Positions 16,350-24,701 of a DNA stretch of 43,750 nt are shown here, in pieces. The position numbers were made by a program, and so were the translations under genes. The notes under the pieces are model-generated. The model was not told the origin of the DNA. It worked only from the letters and a program-made list of their open reading frames with translations, and did no database searches. Source of the stretch: Clostridia bacterium (GTDB taxonomy: Bacteria; Bacillota; Clostridia; Christensenellales; Aristaeellaceae); the NCBI GenBank assembly GCA_017436605.1, contig JAFSCW010000080.1:1-43750 (forward strand). The letters run 5' to 3'. How positions within the stretch are numbered: position 1 is the first letter of the stretch; each line of letters begins with the position of its first letter.

Positions 16350-17286
16350 GCGCCTTCGCGTGGTGTATGGCGACCTGACGCTGGGCGTCTCGGGCGATAA
16401 CTTCCACGTGATCTTCAACTACATTCGCGGCGGCATCGAGTCGCTGTATACCGGCGGCAAGGAATGGATGTACCGCTCCCCGCAGCCGACCTTCTGGCGC
16501 GCGCTGACGGACAACGACCGCGGCAGCCGCTTCCATCTCAAGTCCGGCATGTGGCTGGCGGCGGATACCTTCATCCGCCAGACCGGCGTGAGCGTCGCCG
16601 TCGACGGCGAGGCGATCGCCATGCCCATCGCCCCGGAGAACAACAAGTATTCCCCGGACGAGACGGCCGAAAAGATCGCCATCACCTATACCTTTGAAAC
16701 CCTGACCGTTCCGGCGGCGAAGGTCAGCGTGACCTACACCGTGACGGCGGACAACAAGATCAATGTCGCGGCGAAGTACTTCGGCACCGAAGGCCTGCCG
16801 CAGCTGCCGGTCTTTGGCCTGCGCATGATCATGCCGACGCACGCCACGGGCTTCACCTACGAGGGCCTCTCCGGCGAAACCTATCCGGATCGTATGGCCG
16901 GCGGCGTGCCGGGCGTGTACGAGATTCAGGGCCTGCCGGTCACCCCGTACATGGTTCCGCAGGACTGCGGCATGCACATGGAGACCAAGTGGGTGGAGAT
17001 CGCCCGCAATACCGTCCTCTCCAACGTCAAGGACGGCAAGGTCAGCACGCTGAAGATCGCCATGGACGACAAGCCCTTTGCCTTCAGCTGCCTGCCGTAT
17101 ACCGCGGAGGAGCTGGAGAATGCGACCCATCACGAGGAGCTTCCGCCGGCAAGGCGCACCGTGCTGTGCGTGTACGGCGCTGTCCGCGGCGTGGGCGGCA
17201 TCGACTCCTGGGGCTCCGACGTCGAGGAGGCCTACCACATCAGCGCGCAGGAGGATCACGAGTTCTCCTTCAACATCGTGCTGTAA
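16333..17286 (+). CDS. lacM: Beta-galactosidase small subunit (LacM type)
   Basis: 317 aa, the length of LacM. It corresponds to the C-terminal beta-sandwich domain of LacZ (Bgal_small_N), with the recognisable PTFWRALTDNDRG segment near residue 55 that contributes to the active site. The AGGAGGT inside the end of lacL lies 12 nt before this ATG, and the two genes overlap by 17 nt, as reported for lacLM of lactobacilli. This implies coupled translation and equal amounts. A LacL-LacM heteromer is the expected active enzyme. The separate ribosome binding site and intact motifs argue against a frameshifted lacZ. Confidence 0.9.
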   Translation: MDCMTKRLRVVYGDLTLGVSGDNFHVIFNYIRGGIESLYTGGKEWMYRSPQPTFWRALTDNDRGSRFHLKSGMWLAADTFIRQTGVSVAVDGEAIAMPIAPENNKYSPDETAEKIAITYTFETLTVPAAKVSVTYTVTADNKINVAAKYFGTEGLPQLPVFGLRMIMPTHATGFTYEGLSGETYPDRMAGGVPGVYEIQGLPVTPYMVPQDCGMHMETKWVEIARNTVLSNVKDGKVSTLKIAMDDKPFAFSCLPYTAEELENATHHEELPPARRTVLCVYGAVRGVGGIDSWGSDVEEAYHISAQEDHEFSFNIVL

Positions 17287-17308
17287 TCGATCAGGATCGC
17301 TGAAAAAC

Positions 17309-17335
17309 AAAAGGACTGCTTCGGCAGTCCTTTTT
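17309..17335 (+). terminator. Terminator of lacLM
   Basis: An 11-bp stem AAAAGGACTGC/GCAGTCCTTTT with a TTCG tetraloop and a T-run. Confidence 0.95.
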
Positions 17336-17349
17336 GCATGTCGGGGAAA

Positions 17350-17455
17350 CGGAGAGAAAGGTAAAATCCTGCAGGAGCGAGGCTCTGCTCTGCCCGGCAG
17401 CACGGAGAAAAAGGTAACCCCCTGTAGGGGCGGGGCTCTGCTCCGCCCGGGAGTG
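17350..17455. repeat. Tandem 53-bp repeat, two copies
   Basis: Copies at 17350-17402 and 17403-17455 share CGGAGARAAAGGTAA, then a GGCTCTGCTC core within a GC-rich palindrome. The second copy contains GGGGCGGGGC/GCTCCGCCC. No coding is seen. Confidence 0.7.
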
Positions 17456-17465
17456 GGCGCAGGAA

Positions 17466-17628
17466 AGGGAGGAGCAGAGCCCCTCCCCTACAGCGCGGCA
17501 AACCAAATAAACCTTCCCCCTATGGGGAAGGTGGCACGGCGGATGCCGTGACGGATGAGGTCTGAGCCCGCAGGCGGACCGGAGATTGTTTTCGAAAAAA
17601 ACAGGGAGGAGCAGAGCCCCTCCCCTAC
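17466..17628. repeat. 26-bp direct repeat pair, inverted relative to the 53-bp repeat core
   Basis: Identical 26-bp copies at 17466-17491 and 17603-17628, beginning AGGGAGGAGCAGAGCC. Their reverse complement closely matches the core of the 53-bp repeat (GTAGGGG...GGGCTCTGCTC). Together they make inverted modules around the hairpin element at 17509-17560. Confidence 0.8.
17509..17560. repeat. Double-hairpin dispersed repeat
   Basis: CCTTCCCC/GGGGAAGG (17512-17519 with 17524-17531) is followed by CACGGC/GCCGTG (17535-17540 with 17545-17550) and GACGGATGAGG. It is a compact two-hairpin unit of the kind found as dispersed intergenic repeats in Clostridia; family membership is from memory and untested. 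Confidence 0.55.
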
Positions 17629-17651
17629 GGATATCCAATATCAGACAGAGA

Positions 17652-18434
17652 TCACCGGCCGCCGAGCACGGCGCCGAAGGGATCGTCGTCCTTGTCTTCC
17701 GTGACAAGACCGTCGGCCCTGAGCATATCGCGCAGGACGTCCATTTCGCTTTCCAGGTCGATGAAGCGGTATTCGTCCAGCGCCTCGACCTGACGGAGGA
17801 ACGCCTTGTCGATTTCGCCCACGGCCTCGGAAATGCGCAGGCGGATTTCGCGCGCCTTGCGGGTGTTCGCGCCGCTTTCGAGCTTTGCGCGCGCATCGAG
17901 GAGCTTGAGCGTCGTCGGCAGATAATAGCGCAGGAACGTGCGCAGCTGGGAAAGCAGCTGCGGGCGCTGCTCGAGCAGGGAAAGAATCTGGCCGCAGCTG
18001 GATTCGATGGAGTCGATCTGCGCGGAAAGCGCCTCGTCGGCGATGATGTCGTTCGCCTCGCGGATGCGGCGCATGGCGTCGCGGCCCGCGCGGATGACCT
18101 CGCTGACGTCGGCGTTTTCGTCGATGGGCGCGGTCTTCGCTTCCTGCGCGGCGGCACGGGCGGCGGATTGCTCTGTGCGCTGCCACTGCCTGTTGATCTC
18201 CTCGTCGGAGGTGACGGTACATTCTTCGTCCTGATAGACGTCAGCGGAGGCGGTATAGCGCCTGTATGCGTTTTCGCGCTCCTGCGCGGCTTCGTCCTGC
18301 GCCATCTTGCCAAGGACATGGAACACGAGGTACACCGCCAGCACGCCGATGGGGCCGCCGATGGAAAGCGAGATCAGATACCACGCCCAGCGCGGCAGAT
18401 AATCGAGTATCTTGAGCAGTTTTTTTGTTTTCAT
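17652..18434 (-). CDS. XpaC-like protein (5-bromo-4-chloroindolyl phosphate hydrolysis family)
   Basis: 260 aa. A short basic N-terminus, two closely spaced membrane helices (about 15-45, YLISLSIGGPIGVLAVYLVFHVL), an acidic/Gln-rich linker, then a long helical domain with the family signature LRTFLRYYLPTTLKLLDARAKL (about 165-187). XpaC proteins are often encoded next to toxic-anion-resistance TelA proteins; no telA is present here. The molecular role is not established, and the family name comes from an indirect phenotype. It lies downstream of the LCP gene on the same strand with a 132-nt gap containing tandem repeats, so co-transcription is possible. Confidence 0.75.
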   Translation of the reverse strand: MKTKKLLKILDYLPRWAWYLISLSIGGPIGVLAVYLVFHVLGKMAQDEAAQERENAYRRYTASADVYQDEECTVTSDEEINRQWQRTEQSAARAAAQEAKTAPIDENADVSEVIRAGRDAMRRIREANDIIADEALSAQIDSIESSCGQILSLLEQRPQLLSQLRTFLRYYLPTTLKLLDARAKLESGANTRKAREIRLRISEAVGEIDKAFLRQVEALDEYRFIDLESEMDVLRDMLRADGLVTEDKDDDPFGAVLGGR

Positions 18435-18446
18435 GGAAAATCCTTT

Positions 18447-18506
18447 CCGAAGAAGCTTCTATTCTGGAAACCTCTGTTCTGAAAGCTCCCGTTCTGAAAA
18501 AACTTA
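18447..18506. repeat. 15-bp tandem repeats in the LCP-XpaC gap
   Basis: Units TTCTGGAAACCTCTG (18462-18476), TTCTGAAAGCTCCCG (18477-18491) and TTCTGAAAAAACTTA (18492-18506), with a weaker unit before them. They lie in the leader immediately upstream of the XpaC-like gene. Confidence 0.7.
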
Positions 18507-18566
18507 TCCGGAAAGATCCGGAAAAATTCAATTTGAGCGGATTCGTTCCGAAACGAACGGGGGAAA

Positions 18567-19457
18567 TTATTGAGCGGGTACGGGCGCGGGATCCTCAAGC
18601 CCCAGCGCATCGAGCAGCAGGCGGCGGTTTTCGGAGAGATCCGCGACGACGGAAGCGTCGCCGTAGCGCCATGTGCCCTCAAACGGCAGACCGAGGCGCT
18701 GAACGTCCGCGCCGCGCAGCCACAGGGCCTTGAACAGAAGCCCCGCCTGCTCGGCGCCGCTGACGGAGGAGCGCCATGCGTGCTTCAGGCTGTTGAAGAC
18801 GGCGACGATATTCGCTGCCGTCATGCGCTTGGTCTGCTGGACCATGGCGGAGAGCAGCTTGGTCTGGCGGTCACCGCGGCCGAGGTCGTTGTCCAGCTTG
18901 CGGCAGCGGGCGTAGGCCAGCGCCTGCGCGCCGTTGAGACGGCTTTTGCCCTCGGCGAGGGGGGAATCCGGATAGCGGCCGACCTGCTTGTTGAGGTAGT
19001 TGACCTCGGCCTCGGTCAGCTCCACCTCGGCGCCGCCGATCGCGTCGACCAGCTCGATCACGGAGGTGAAGTTCACGCGGAACCAGCCGTCGATGCTGAC
19101 GCCGAAGTTCTCTTCGATGGCGGTGCACAGCGCTTCCTCGTCGGCGTTGCGGACGATCGTATTGATCTTGCGGTCGCCGTTTTCGTGGCGGATGAGCATG
19201 TCGCGGGCGAAGGTCACGGCGGAAATCTTTGTGCGGGTGAAGTCGATCTGTACCAGCATGGTGACGTCGCTGCGTCCGGTTTCATCCAGCGAGCCGTAGT
19301 TGTCCATGCCCAGAATCAGGAAGGTCTTTGTTCCGTGGGGATGCAGAACGACGGAGAGCGCGAGCAGCACGGCGAACACGATCGCGGCGATTCGCGCCCA
19401 TTTATGCGCGGCGAGATAGCTTTTTGCCTTGGCGATCAGCGTGCGGATGTGATTCAT
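18567..19457 (-). CDS. LytR-CpsA-Psr (LCP) family glycopolymer transferase
   Basis: 296 aa from the ATG at 19457, which follows GGGAGGAAG; the frame stays open to 19538 but without a ribosome binding site. One N-terminal membrane helix (about 22-42, IAAIVFAVLLALSVVL), then the extracytoplasmic LCP domain: FLILGMDNYG, TGRSDVTMLVQID, VTFARDMLI (catalytic-site arginine), INTI, GWFRVNFTSVIELVDAIGGAEVEL, LNGAQALAYARCRKLDNDLGRGDRQ. These residues bind polyprenyl pyrophosphate. LCP enzymes attach wall teichoic acid, capsule or other glycopolymers to peptidoglycan. The acceptor polymer here is unknown. Confidence 0.9.
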   Translation of the reverse strand: MNHIRTLIAKAKSYLAAHKWARIAAIVFAVLLALSVVLHPHGTKTFLILGMDNYGSLDETGRSDVTMLVQIDFTRTKISAVTFARDMLIRHENGDRKINTIVRNADEEALCTAIEENFGVSIDGWFRVNFTSVIELVDAIGGAEVELTEAEVNYLNKQVGRYPDSPLAEGKSRLNGAQALAYARCRKLDNDLGRGDRQTKLLSAMVQQTKRMTAANIVAVFNSLKHAWRSSVSGAEQAGLLFKALWLRGADVQRLGLPFEGTWRYGDASVVADLSENRRLLLDALGLEDPAPVPAQ

Positions 19458-19509
19458 GGATGATCTTCCTCCCAAAATGCAAAGAAAAACACATAGCAAA
19501 CCTAGAATA

Positions 19510-19538
19510 AACATATCATAAGCAGGAGGGAAAATCAA
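19510..19538 (-). promoter_or_regulatory. Candidate promoter of the LCP gene
   Basis: Minus strand TTGATT (19533-19538), 17-bp spacer, TATGTT (19510-19515), 53 bp before the start codon. The -10 is imperfect. Confidence 0.4.
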
Positions 19539-19588
19539 GCAGTTTGCCTAGGATGCGCTGAATTCAGGAGAAATCGCCGGAAAAGCAG

Positions 19589-19617
19589 TTGCAGGCGAAA
19601 ATGTTTTTGTGTATAAT
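19589..19617 (+). promoter_or_regulatory. Promoter of the RNase J gene
   Basis: TTGCAG (19589-19594), 17-bp spacer, TATAAT (19612-19617). The resulting leader is about 170 nt. Confidence 0.65.
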
Positions 19618-19624
19618 AAAAATG

Positions 19625-19794
19625 TTATGGATTTTTGCGCAGGACTTTTTTCCACTGCGTCCCTGCGAGAAAATAGATGCGCGCTGCGGGCTGACCTCCG
19701 CGGGCGCGGCGAATCTGTTCGCCGAAACATAAAGGATCCCGGACGATCCTGAGAGAAACAACCGCGACCCCGAAATCTGAGAAAGGAAATTATT
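19625..19794 (+). promoter_or_regulatory. Long structured 5' leader of the RNase J gene
   Basis: A leader of about 170 nt with a strong hairpin CGGCGAA/TTCGCCG (19707-19713 with 19718-19724), a second possible stem GGATC/GATCC just after it, and no clear ORF. It is a candidate for autoregulation by the nuclease or another RNA-level control; no known riboswitch is recognised. Confidence 0.4.
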
Positions 19795-21963
19795 GTGTCT
19801 AACAGCGAAATGAAGAACCCGAATACCAGCGAAAACCAGAGCGAGCATACCGCTGCCGCCGCGCGCGCCCCGCGCCGCCGACCGGCTGCGAAGAAGAGCG
19901 CCCCGGCTGCGGGCGCAAATAAAGGAAAGACCCGCGCCGCGAAGGCGCAGCCCGCAAACGCCAAGGCCGACAGCAAGCCGGCAAAGGCGCCCAGAAAGAA
20001 CGCCGCCAAGCCGGAGCCGAAGGCGCAGCCCGCCAAGGAGGCGGCTGCCAAGGGCGCAAAGAAGAGCGCCCGCAGGAACGCGCCCAAGGCTGTCCAGCAC
20101 GACGCCGCGGCAAGCGCGCCCAAGCATGCGCCCAAGGCCGCGCCGAAGAGCGCGCGCCATATCAGCCGTCCGCAGGGCGGCAAGCGCCGCATCGTCGCGC
20201 CTGCCGTGCAGGCGGATAAGCCCTTTATCTCCCAGACGCTGCAGCTGGTGGGCAAGAAGCCCCCGTCCCTGCGCTCCCGCGCCAGCGAGCATCCCAGCCG
20301 CGCGACGCTGCGCATGATCCCGCTGGGCGGCATGTGCGAAATCGGCAAGAACATGACGGCCTATGAATACGGCAACGACATCATCATCGTCGACTGCGGA
20401 CAGATCTTCCCGGACGAGACGATGCCGGGCGTGGACGCCGTCATCCCGGATTTCACCTATGTCCTGCAAAACCGCGACCGCGTGCGCGGCATCTTCATCA
20501 CCCACGGCCATGAGGACCATATCGGCGGCCTGCCGTATCTCATGCGCGAATTCAAGGCGCCGATCTATGGCGGCAGGATGGCGGTCGAGCTGCTCAAATA
20601 CAAGCTCGACGATAAGGTTCCGGGCCTGACCAAATCCTGCACGCTGCGCGCCGTCGAGGCGGGCGAAACCGTCCGCGCGGGCTGCTTCTCCGTCGAGTTC
20701 ATCCATGTGAACCATTCCATCGCGGATGCGTTCATGTTCGCCATCCGCACGCCCATCGGCACCATCGTACATTCCGGCGACTTCAAGATCGACTATACGC
20801 CCATCAGCGGCGAGATCATGGACCTGCAGCGCATCGCGCAGATCGGCCGGGAGGGCGTTCTGCTGTTCGTGTGCGAATCGACCAACATCGAGGTGCCGGG
20901 TTTCTCGAAGTCCGAGCGCCATGTCGGCGAATCCATGGCCGAGATGTTCAAGGACGCGCAGGGCCGCATCTTCGTGGCGACCTTCTCCTCCAACACCTCC
21001 CGCCTGCAGCAGATCTTCACCGCCGCAGAGCGCCACGGCCGCAAGGTCGCGCTGGTCGGCCGCAGCATGCTCAATGTTTTCAATGCAGCGAACAACCTCG
21101 GCTACATCCAGATGAAGCCGGATACGCTGATCGAGGCCTCCCAGGTGGATAAGTATCCGCCGGAGCAGGTGGTCATCATCTCCACCGGCTCTCAGGGCGA
21201 GCCGATGAGCGCGCTGACGCGCATCGCCTTCAACAACCACCGCGAGCTGGAGATTCAGGCGGGCGATACCGTCATCATCTCCGCCACGCCGATCCCGGGC
21301 AACGAGAAGCCGATCTACAAGGTTATCAACGAGCTGTACAAGCGCGACGCGAAGGTGTATTATTCCGCGCTGGCGGATGTGCACGTTTCCGGCCATGCCT
21401 CCCAGGAGGAGATCAAGCTCGTCCATTCCCTCGTCCGTCCGAAGTTCTTCATCCCGGCGCACGGCGAGACCCGCATGCTCTATCAGCATGCGGAGCTGGC
21501 GCATCGCCTGGGCGTGCCGTTTGAAAACATCTTCATCCTCGCCAACGGCGATATCTTCGAGATCGCCAAGGGCAGCGCGAAGGTGACCGGCTTCACCAAC
21601 GGCGACGCCGTGCTCATCGACGGCAGCTCGAAGGGCGAGGTGGACAACTCTGTCCTGCGCGAGCGCAAGCTGCTCTCCGATGACGGCGTGGTCTCCATTG
21701 CCCTTGCCGTCAATCAGCAGGGCATGATGATGGCCCAGCCGGTCGTCAGCGCGATGGGCTTCCTCTACGACAGCGAGCACCAGAAGATCGAGGCGGCCTG
21801 CCGCCAGCACGCGGCCAACATGGTCACGCGCACGATCTCCTCGGGCAAGAAGGTCAAGGACGCCGTCGCCTCCGGCCAGATGCAGGGCCAGATGCGCTCC
21901 TTCCTCTATGAGAAGACCAAGCGCCGCCCGGTGGTTCTGATCAACCTGATCGAGGTCGAATAA
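19795..21963 (+). CDS. rnj: Ribonuclease J with a long basic N-terminal extension
   Basis: 722 aa against about 555 for typical RNase J. Residues 1 to about 165 are a low-complexity Lys/Ala/Pro/Arg-rich tail. The core follows: LRMIPLGGMCEIGKNM, metallo-beta-lactamase motif HGHEDHIGG (H237-H242), HSGDFKIDYTP, the beta-CASP domain (FVATFSSNTSRLQQI, ISTGSQGEPMSAL) and HVSGHASQEE, PAHGETR, then the C-terminal domain. RNase J has endo- and 5'-3' exoribonuclease activity in mRNA decay and rRNA maturation. The GTG start follows GAAAGGA with 8-nt spacing. The tail is predicted disordered and may bind RNA or partner proteins (inference). Confidence 0.93.
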   Translation: MSNSEMKNPNTSENQSEHTAAAARAPRRRPAAKKSAPAAGANKGKTRAAKAQPANAKADSKPAKAPRKNAAKPEPKAQPAKEAAAKGAKKSARRNAPKAVQHDAAASAPKHAPKAAPKSARHISRPQGGKRRIVAPAVQADKPFISQTLQLVGKKPPSLRSRASEHPSRATLRMIPLGGMCEIGKNMTAYEYGNDIIIVDCGQIFPDETMPGVDAVIPDFTYVLQNRDRVRGIFITHGHEDHIGGLPYLMREFKAPIYGGRMAVELLKYKLDDKVPGLTKSCTLRAVEAGETVRAGCFSVEFIHVNHSIADAFMFAIRTPIGTIVHSGDFKIDYTPISGEIMDLQRIAQIGREGVLLFVCESTNIEVPGFSKSERHVGESMAEMFKDAQGRIFVATFSSNTSRLQQIFTAAERHGRKVALVGRSMLNVFNAANNLGYIQMKPDTLIEASQVDKYPPEQVVIISTGSQGEPMSALTRIAFNNHRELEIQAGDTVIISATPIPGNEKPIYKVINELYKRDAKVYYSALADVHVSGHASQEEIKLVHSLVRPKFFIPAHGETRMLYQHAELAHRLGVPFENIFILANGDIFEIAKGSAKVTGFTNGDAVLIDGSSKGEVDNSVLRERKLLSDDGVVSIALAVNQQGMMMAQPVVSAMGFLYDSEHQKIEAACRQHAANMVTRTISSGKKVKDAVASGQMQGQMRSFLYEKTKRRPVVLINLIEVE

Positions 21964-21971
21964 ACGAATAC

Positions 21972-22015
21972 AAACACAGCCTCTTTGCCGGTTCGGGCAG
22001 AGAGGCTGTGTTTTG
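21972..22015 (+). terminator. Terminator of the RNase J gene
   Basis: AAACACAGCCTCT (21972-21984) pairs with AGAGGCTGTGTTT (22001-22013), extended inward by TTGCC/GGCAG, with a T-run. Confidence 0.9.
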
Positions 22016-22075
22016 CTTATATGCATATGCGTCAATCTGTGATAAGATAGGTGCATCAAATACCGGAGCGTACAT

Positions 22076-23428
22076 ATGCTGACAAAAGACAAGGATTTCT
22101 ACCGCTCGTTTCTGCGCCTCGCGCTGGCGCTGATGATGCAGCAGGCCGTGGTGCTGAGCGTGAATCTCGCGGACAACATCATGCTGGGCAGCTATTCGGA
22201 GACGGCGCTCTCCGGCGTGGCCGCCGTCAATCAGATTCAGTTTATTCTCCAGCAGCTGGTCTTCGGCTTCACCAACGGCATGGTCGTGCTTTCCAGCCAG
22301 TATTGGGGAAAGAAGCAGACGGAGCCGATCCGAAGGCTTTTGTCGATCGCCTTCCGCGGCGCGGCGGCGGTGGCGCTTGTGCTCTTTGCGCTGGTGAGCC
22401 TTTTCCCGGAGCGGGCTGTCGGCCTGTTTACGGAGGATGAGGCGATCATCCGCGCGGGCTGCGATTATCTTTCCATCGTCCGCTTCAGCTATCTGTTCTT
22501 TGCCGTGACGACGGTGCTGCTGGGCGGTATGCGCACGGTCGAGAAGGTGCATATCGCGCTTTTTGTATCGCTGATCGCACTTCTGGTCAACTGCTCGATC
22601 AATTTTATGCTGATCGGCGGCCGGCTGGGCTTCCCGGAACTGGGCGTGCGCGGCGCGGCGATCGGCACGCTGACGGCACGCGTGCTGGAATGTGCGATTG
22701 TGAGCGTCTATGTGCTCAAAAAGGATGCGCGCCTCTCGCTGCGCCTGCGCGATCTTGCCCGCGCCGATGCTTCCTATGCGGGCGATTACTTCCGCGTGAG
22801 CCTGCCGCTGATTACGACCAGCTTCCTCTGGGGGCTCAATACCGCTCTGCAGACGGTCATCCTCGGCCATCTCTCTTCCAGCGCGATTGCGGCGCATTCG
22901 ATCTCCTCGACCATCTTCCTGTTCCTGAAGGTCGCCAGCGTGGGCGCGTCCTCCGCGGCCGCGGTCATCACGGGCCGTACGGTCGGCGAGGGCGATATGG
23001 ACAAGGTCCGCGAATATACGCGCACGCTGCAGGTGATCTTCATCGCCATCGGCGTGACGCTCGGCTCGATCCTTCTGCTCATCTGCGGCCCGCTGCTCAG
23101 CCTCTATGTGCTTGCCCCGGAAACGGAGCGCCTCGCGCGGACGTTCATCCTCATCGAGGCGACGGTGCTGGTCACGATGTCCTATCAGATGTGCACGAAC
23201 ACGGGCATCATCTCCGGCGGCGGCGATACGCGGTTTGTGCTGATCATGGACCTGATTGCGATCTGGGGCTGCGTGGTGCCGCTGTCGCTCCTGTGCGCGT
23301 TCGTGCTCGATGCGCCGCCGGCGCTCGTTCTGATCGTGCTCAACGCGGACCAGTATCTCAAGTGCATCCCCGCATTTATCCGCTGCAACAGCTATAAATG
23401 GGTCAGAAAGCTGACGAGAGACGCATAA
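22076..23428 (+). CDS. MATE family efflux transporter
   Basis: 450 aa with twelve predicted membrane helices in two six-helix halves (first from about 10, second from about 235). It has MATE features such as the early LSVNLADNIMLGSYSETALSGVAAVNQI segment and its counterpart in the second half (ALQTVILGHLSSSAIAAHSISSTI). MATE proteins export cationic drugs or metabolites using a sodium or proton gradient. The gene appears monocistronic, with its own terminator. The substrate cannot be predicted, and no adjacent regulator is clearly devoted to it; the XRE gene downstream is a possibility. Confidence 0.9.
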   Translation: MLTKDKDFYRSFLRLALALMMQQAVVLSVNLADNIMLGSYSETALSGVAAVNQIQFILQQLVFGFTNGMVVLSSQYWGKKQTEPIRRLLSIAFRGAAAVALVLFALVSLFPERAVGLFTEDEAIIRAGCDYLSIVRFSYLFFAVTTVLLGGMRTVEKVHIALFVSLIALLVNCSINFMLIGGRLGFPELGVRGAAIGTLTARVLECAIVSVYVLKKDARLSLRLRDLARADASYAGDYFRVSLPLITTSFLWGLNTALQTVILGHLSSSAIAAHSISSTIFLFLKVASVGASSAAAVITGRTVGEGDMDKVREYTRTLQVIFIAIGVTLGSILLLICGPLLSLYVLAPETERLARTFILIEATVLVTMSYQMCTNTGIISGGGDTRFVLIMDLIAIWGCVVPLSLLCAFVLDAPPALVLIVLNADQYLKCIPAFIRCNSYKWVRKLTRDA

Positions 23429-23462
23429 AAAACAGCGAACGGTCTGCGCCGTTCGCTGTTTT
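23429..23462 (+). terminator. Terminator of the MATE gene
   Basis: A 14-bp perfect stem AAAACAGCGAACGG/CCGTTCGCTGTTTT with a 6-nt loop. Confidence 0.92.
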
Positions 23463-23475
23463 GGCTTTACCGCCG

Positions 23476-23541
23476 GTTAAGCTTGCTTCCCGGCGCTTAA
23501 CAACGCTTCCATTGCTTAGTCGCCGGTTTCTGTGCTATGCT
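23476..23541 (+). promoter_or_regulatory. Promoter and inverted repeat ahead of the XRE regulator
   Basis: GTTAAGC (23476-23482) and GCTTAAC (23495-23501) form a spaced dyad upstream of a weak promoter, TTGCTT (23512-23517), 18 bp, TATGCT (23536-23541). It is a plausible autoregulatory operator. Confidence 0.4.
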
Positions 23542-23588
23542 GTCCATAACAGGAGCGCGCCCTGAATGCATGACGGGAGGAAAAAAGC

Positions 23589-24647
23589 ATGCTGAACATC
23601 AGTGAACCCATCAAAGCCCGCCGCCGCGAACTCGGCATGACGCAGGAGCAGCTTGCCCAGCAGCTTGGCGTGAGCGGTCCGGCGGTCAGCAAATGGGAGC
23701 AGGGCGCGTCCTATCCGGACGTCACGCTGCTGCCCGCGCTGGCAAGGGCGCTGCATACGGATCTCAATACGCTGATGGGCTTCCGGCGCATGCCGGAAAA
23801 GGCGGAAATCACGCAGATGCTTGCGCGCGTAAACGATGCGGTCAGGGAGCAGGGCGTGGACGCAGGCGTTGCGCTTGCGAAAGAAATCCTTCGGGAATAC
23901 CCGGACTGCGGCGCGCTGCTTTTCGGCCTTGCAGCGACGATCGACGGACGGATGATGATGGCGGGCATGACCGCGCAGGAGCGGGCGGCCTACAGCGCGC
24001 AGACGGAGGCATGGTACGCCCGCGCGGCGGAGAGCGAGGACGCCGAGGCGAGGGAAGCGGCGGCGCATCTGCTGGGCTCGTATGCGCTTGGCCGGGGCGA
24101 CCTGGAGACGGCGCAGAAGATGCTGGAGCGCCTGCCGCAGGAGAGTAAAACGGCGCGATGGACGCTGGAGGTTTCCCTTTTGATGGCACAGGGCGAAAGG
24201 GAGGAGGCCAGGACGCTTATGCAGCGGCTGCTGTTTGCCCGCGCGGGGGATATCCAGCAGATGCTCCTGCGGCTGGAGCAGGCGGAGCTGGAGGAAGGAA
24301 ACCTCGATCGGGCGAAAAAGCTTGCAGACCTGACGCAAGGTTTTGTGGAGCTGATGCGCATGCACCCGTATACGGGACACATGGCGCTTTTGCTGCCTGC
24401 GCTGGCGGAAAAGGACGCCGGGTCGAGCCTTGTGCATCTGAAGCGCATGCTTGCCGCGCTGGAGGAGCCGTGGTCCCCGGGCGAATGCCTGCCCTATGAC
24501 CATGCGAAGATCCAAAGAAGCGGACAGGCCGGACGCGGCATGCTGGGCGGGATCATCCGGGAGCTTGAGGAAAGCGGGGAATATGACTTCCTGCGGGAAG
24601 ACGCGGAGTTTCAGGCACTGCTTGAAAAATACAGGGAAAACAGATGA
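23589..24647 (+). CDS. XRE family regulator with a helical repeat C-terminal domain
   Basis: 352 aa. The N-terminal Cro/CI-type helix-turn-helix (about 5-60) is canonical (RRELGMTQEQLAQQLGVSGPAVSKWEQGASYPDVTLLPALA). The remainder (about 80-340) is all-helical with repeated Ala/Leu/Glu-rich pairs resembling TPR repeats (AREAAAHLLGSYALGRGDLETAQKML; LEQAELEEGNLDRAKKLADL). Such XRE-TPR proteins often sense peptides or partner proteins; that role is inferred here. The ATG follows GGGAGGAAAAAA. It stands alone between two terminators. Confidence 0.85.
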   Translation: MLNISEPIKARRRELGMTQEQLAQQLGVSGPAVSKWEQGASYPDVTLLPALARALHTDLNTLMGFRRMPEKAEITQMLARVNDAVREQGVDAGVALAKEILREYPDCGALLFGLAATIDGRMMMAGMTAQERAAYSAQTEAWYARAAESEDAEAREAAAHLLGSYALGRGDLETAQKMLERLPQESKTARWTLEVSLLMAQGEREEARTLMQRLLFARAGDIQQMLLRLEQAELEEGNLDRAKKLADLTQGFVELMRMHPYTGHMALLLPALAEKDAGSSLVHLKRMLAALEEPWSPGECLPYDHAKIQRSGQAGRGMLGGIIRELEESGEYDFLREDAEFQALLEKYRENR

Positions 24648-24655
24648 ACGCGCAA

Positions 24656-24692
24656 AAAACAGCCGTCGGGTTTTGGCCCCGACGGCTGTTTA
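24656..24692. terminator. Bidirectional terminator between the XRE gene and gluQ
   Basis: AAACAGCCGTCGGG/CCCGACGGCTGTTT is a 14-bp stem; the minus strand has the better T-run (six T), serving gluQ. Confidence 0.88.
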
Positions 24693-24701
24693 TGTCACGC
24701 A

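Noticed and set aside
14436..16418. A minus-strand open frame (660 codons) opposite lacL
   Set aside because: Antisense of a gene with intact GH2 catalytic residues; the His/Val/Leu/Arg-rich product matches no known pattern.
14472..17286. lacZ broken by a frameshift
   Set aside because: The second frame has its own AGGAGGT, an ATG, the right LacM length, and a 17-nt overlap as in lacLM operons. This is a natural two-subunit enzyme.
19564..22092. A long minus-strand open frame (842 codons) opposite RNase J
   Set aside because: Antisense shadow of the RNase J gene, with no start signal; the plus-strand protein has all family motifs.
24656..24692. Operator dyad for the XRE regulator
   Set aside because: A 14-bp stem with a minus-strand run of six T directly after gluQ is better explained as a terminator.
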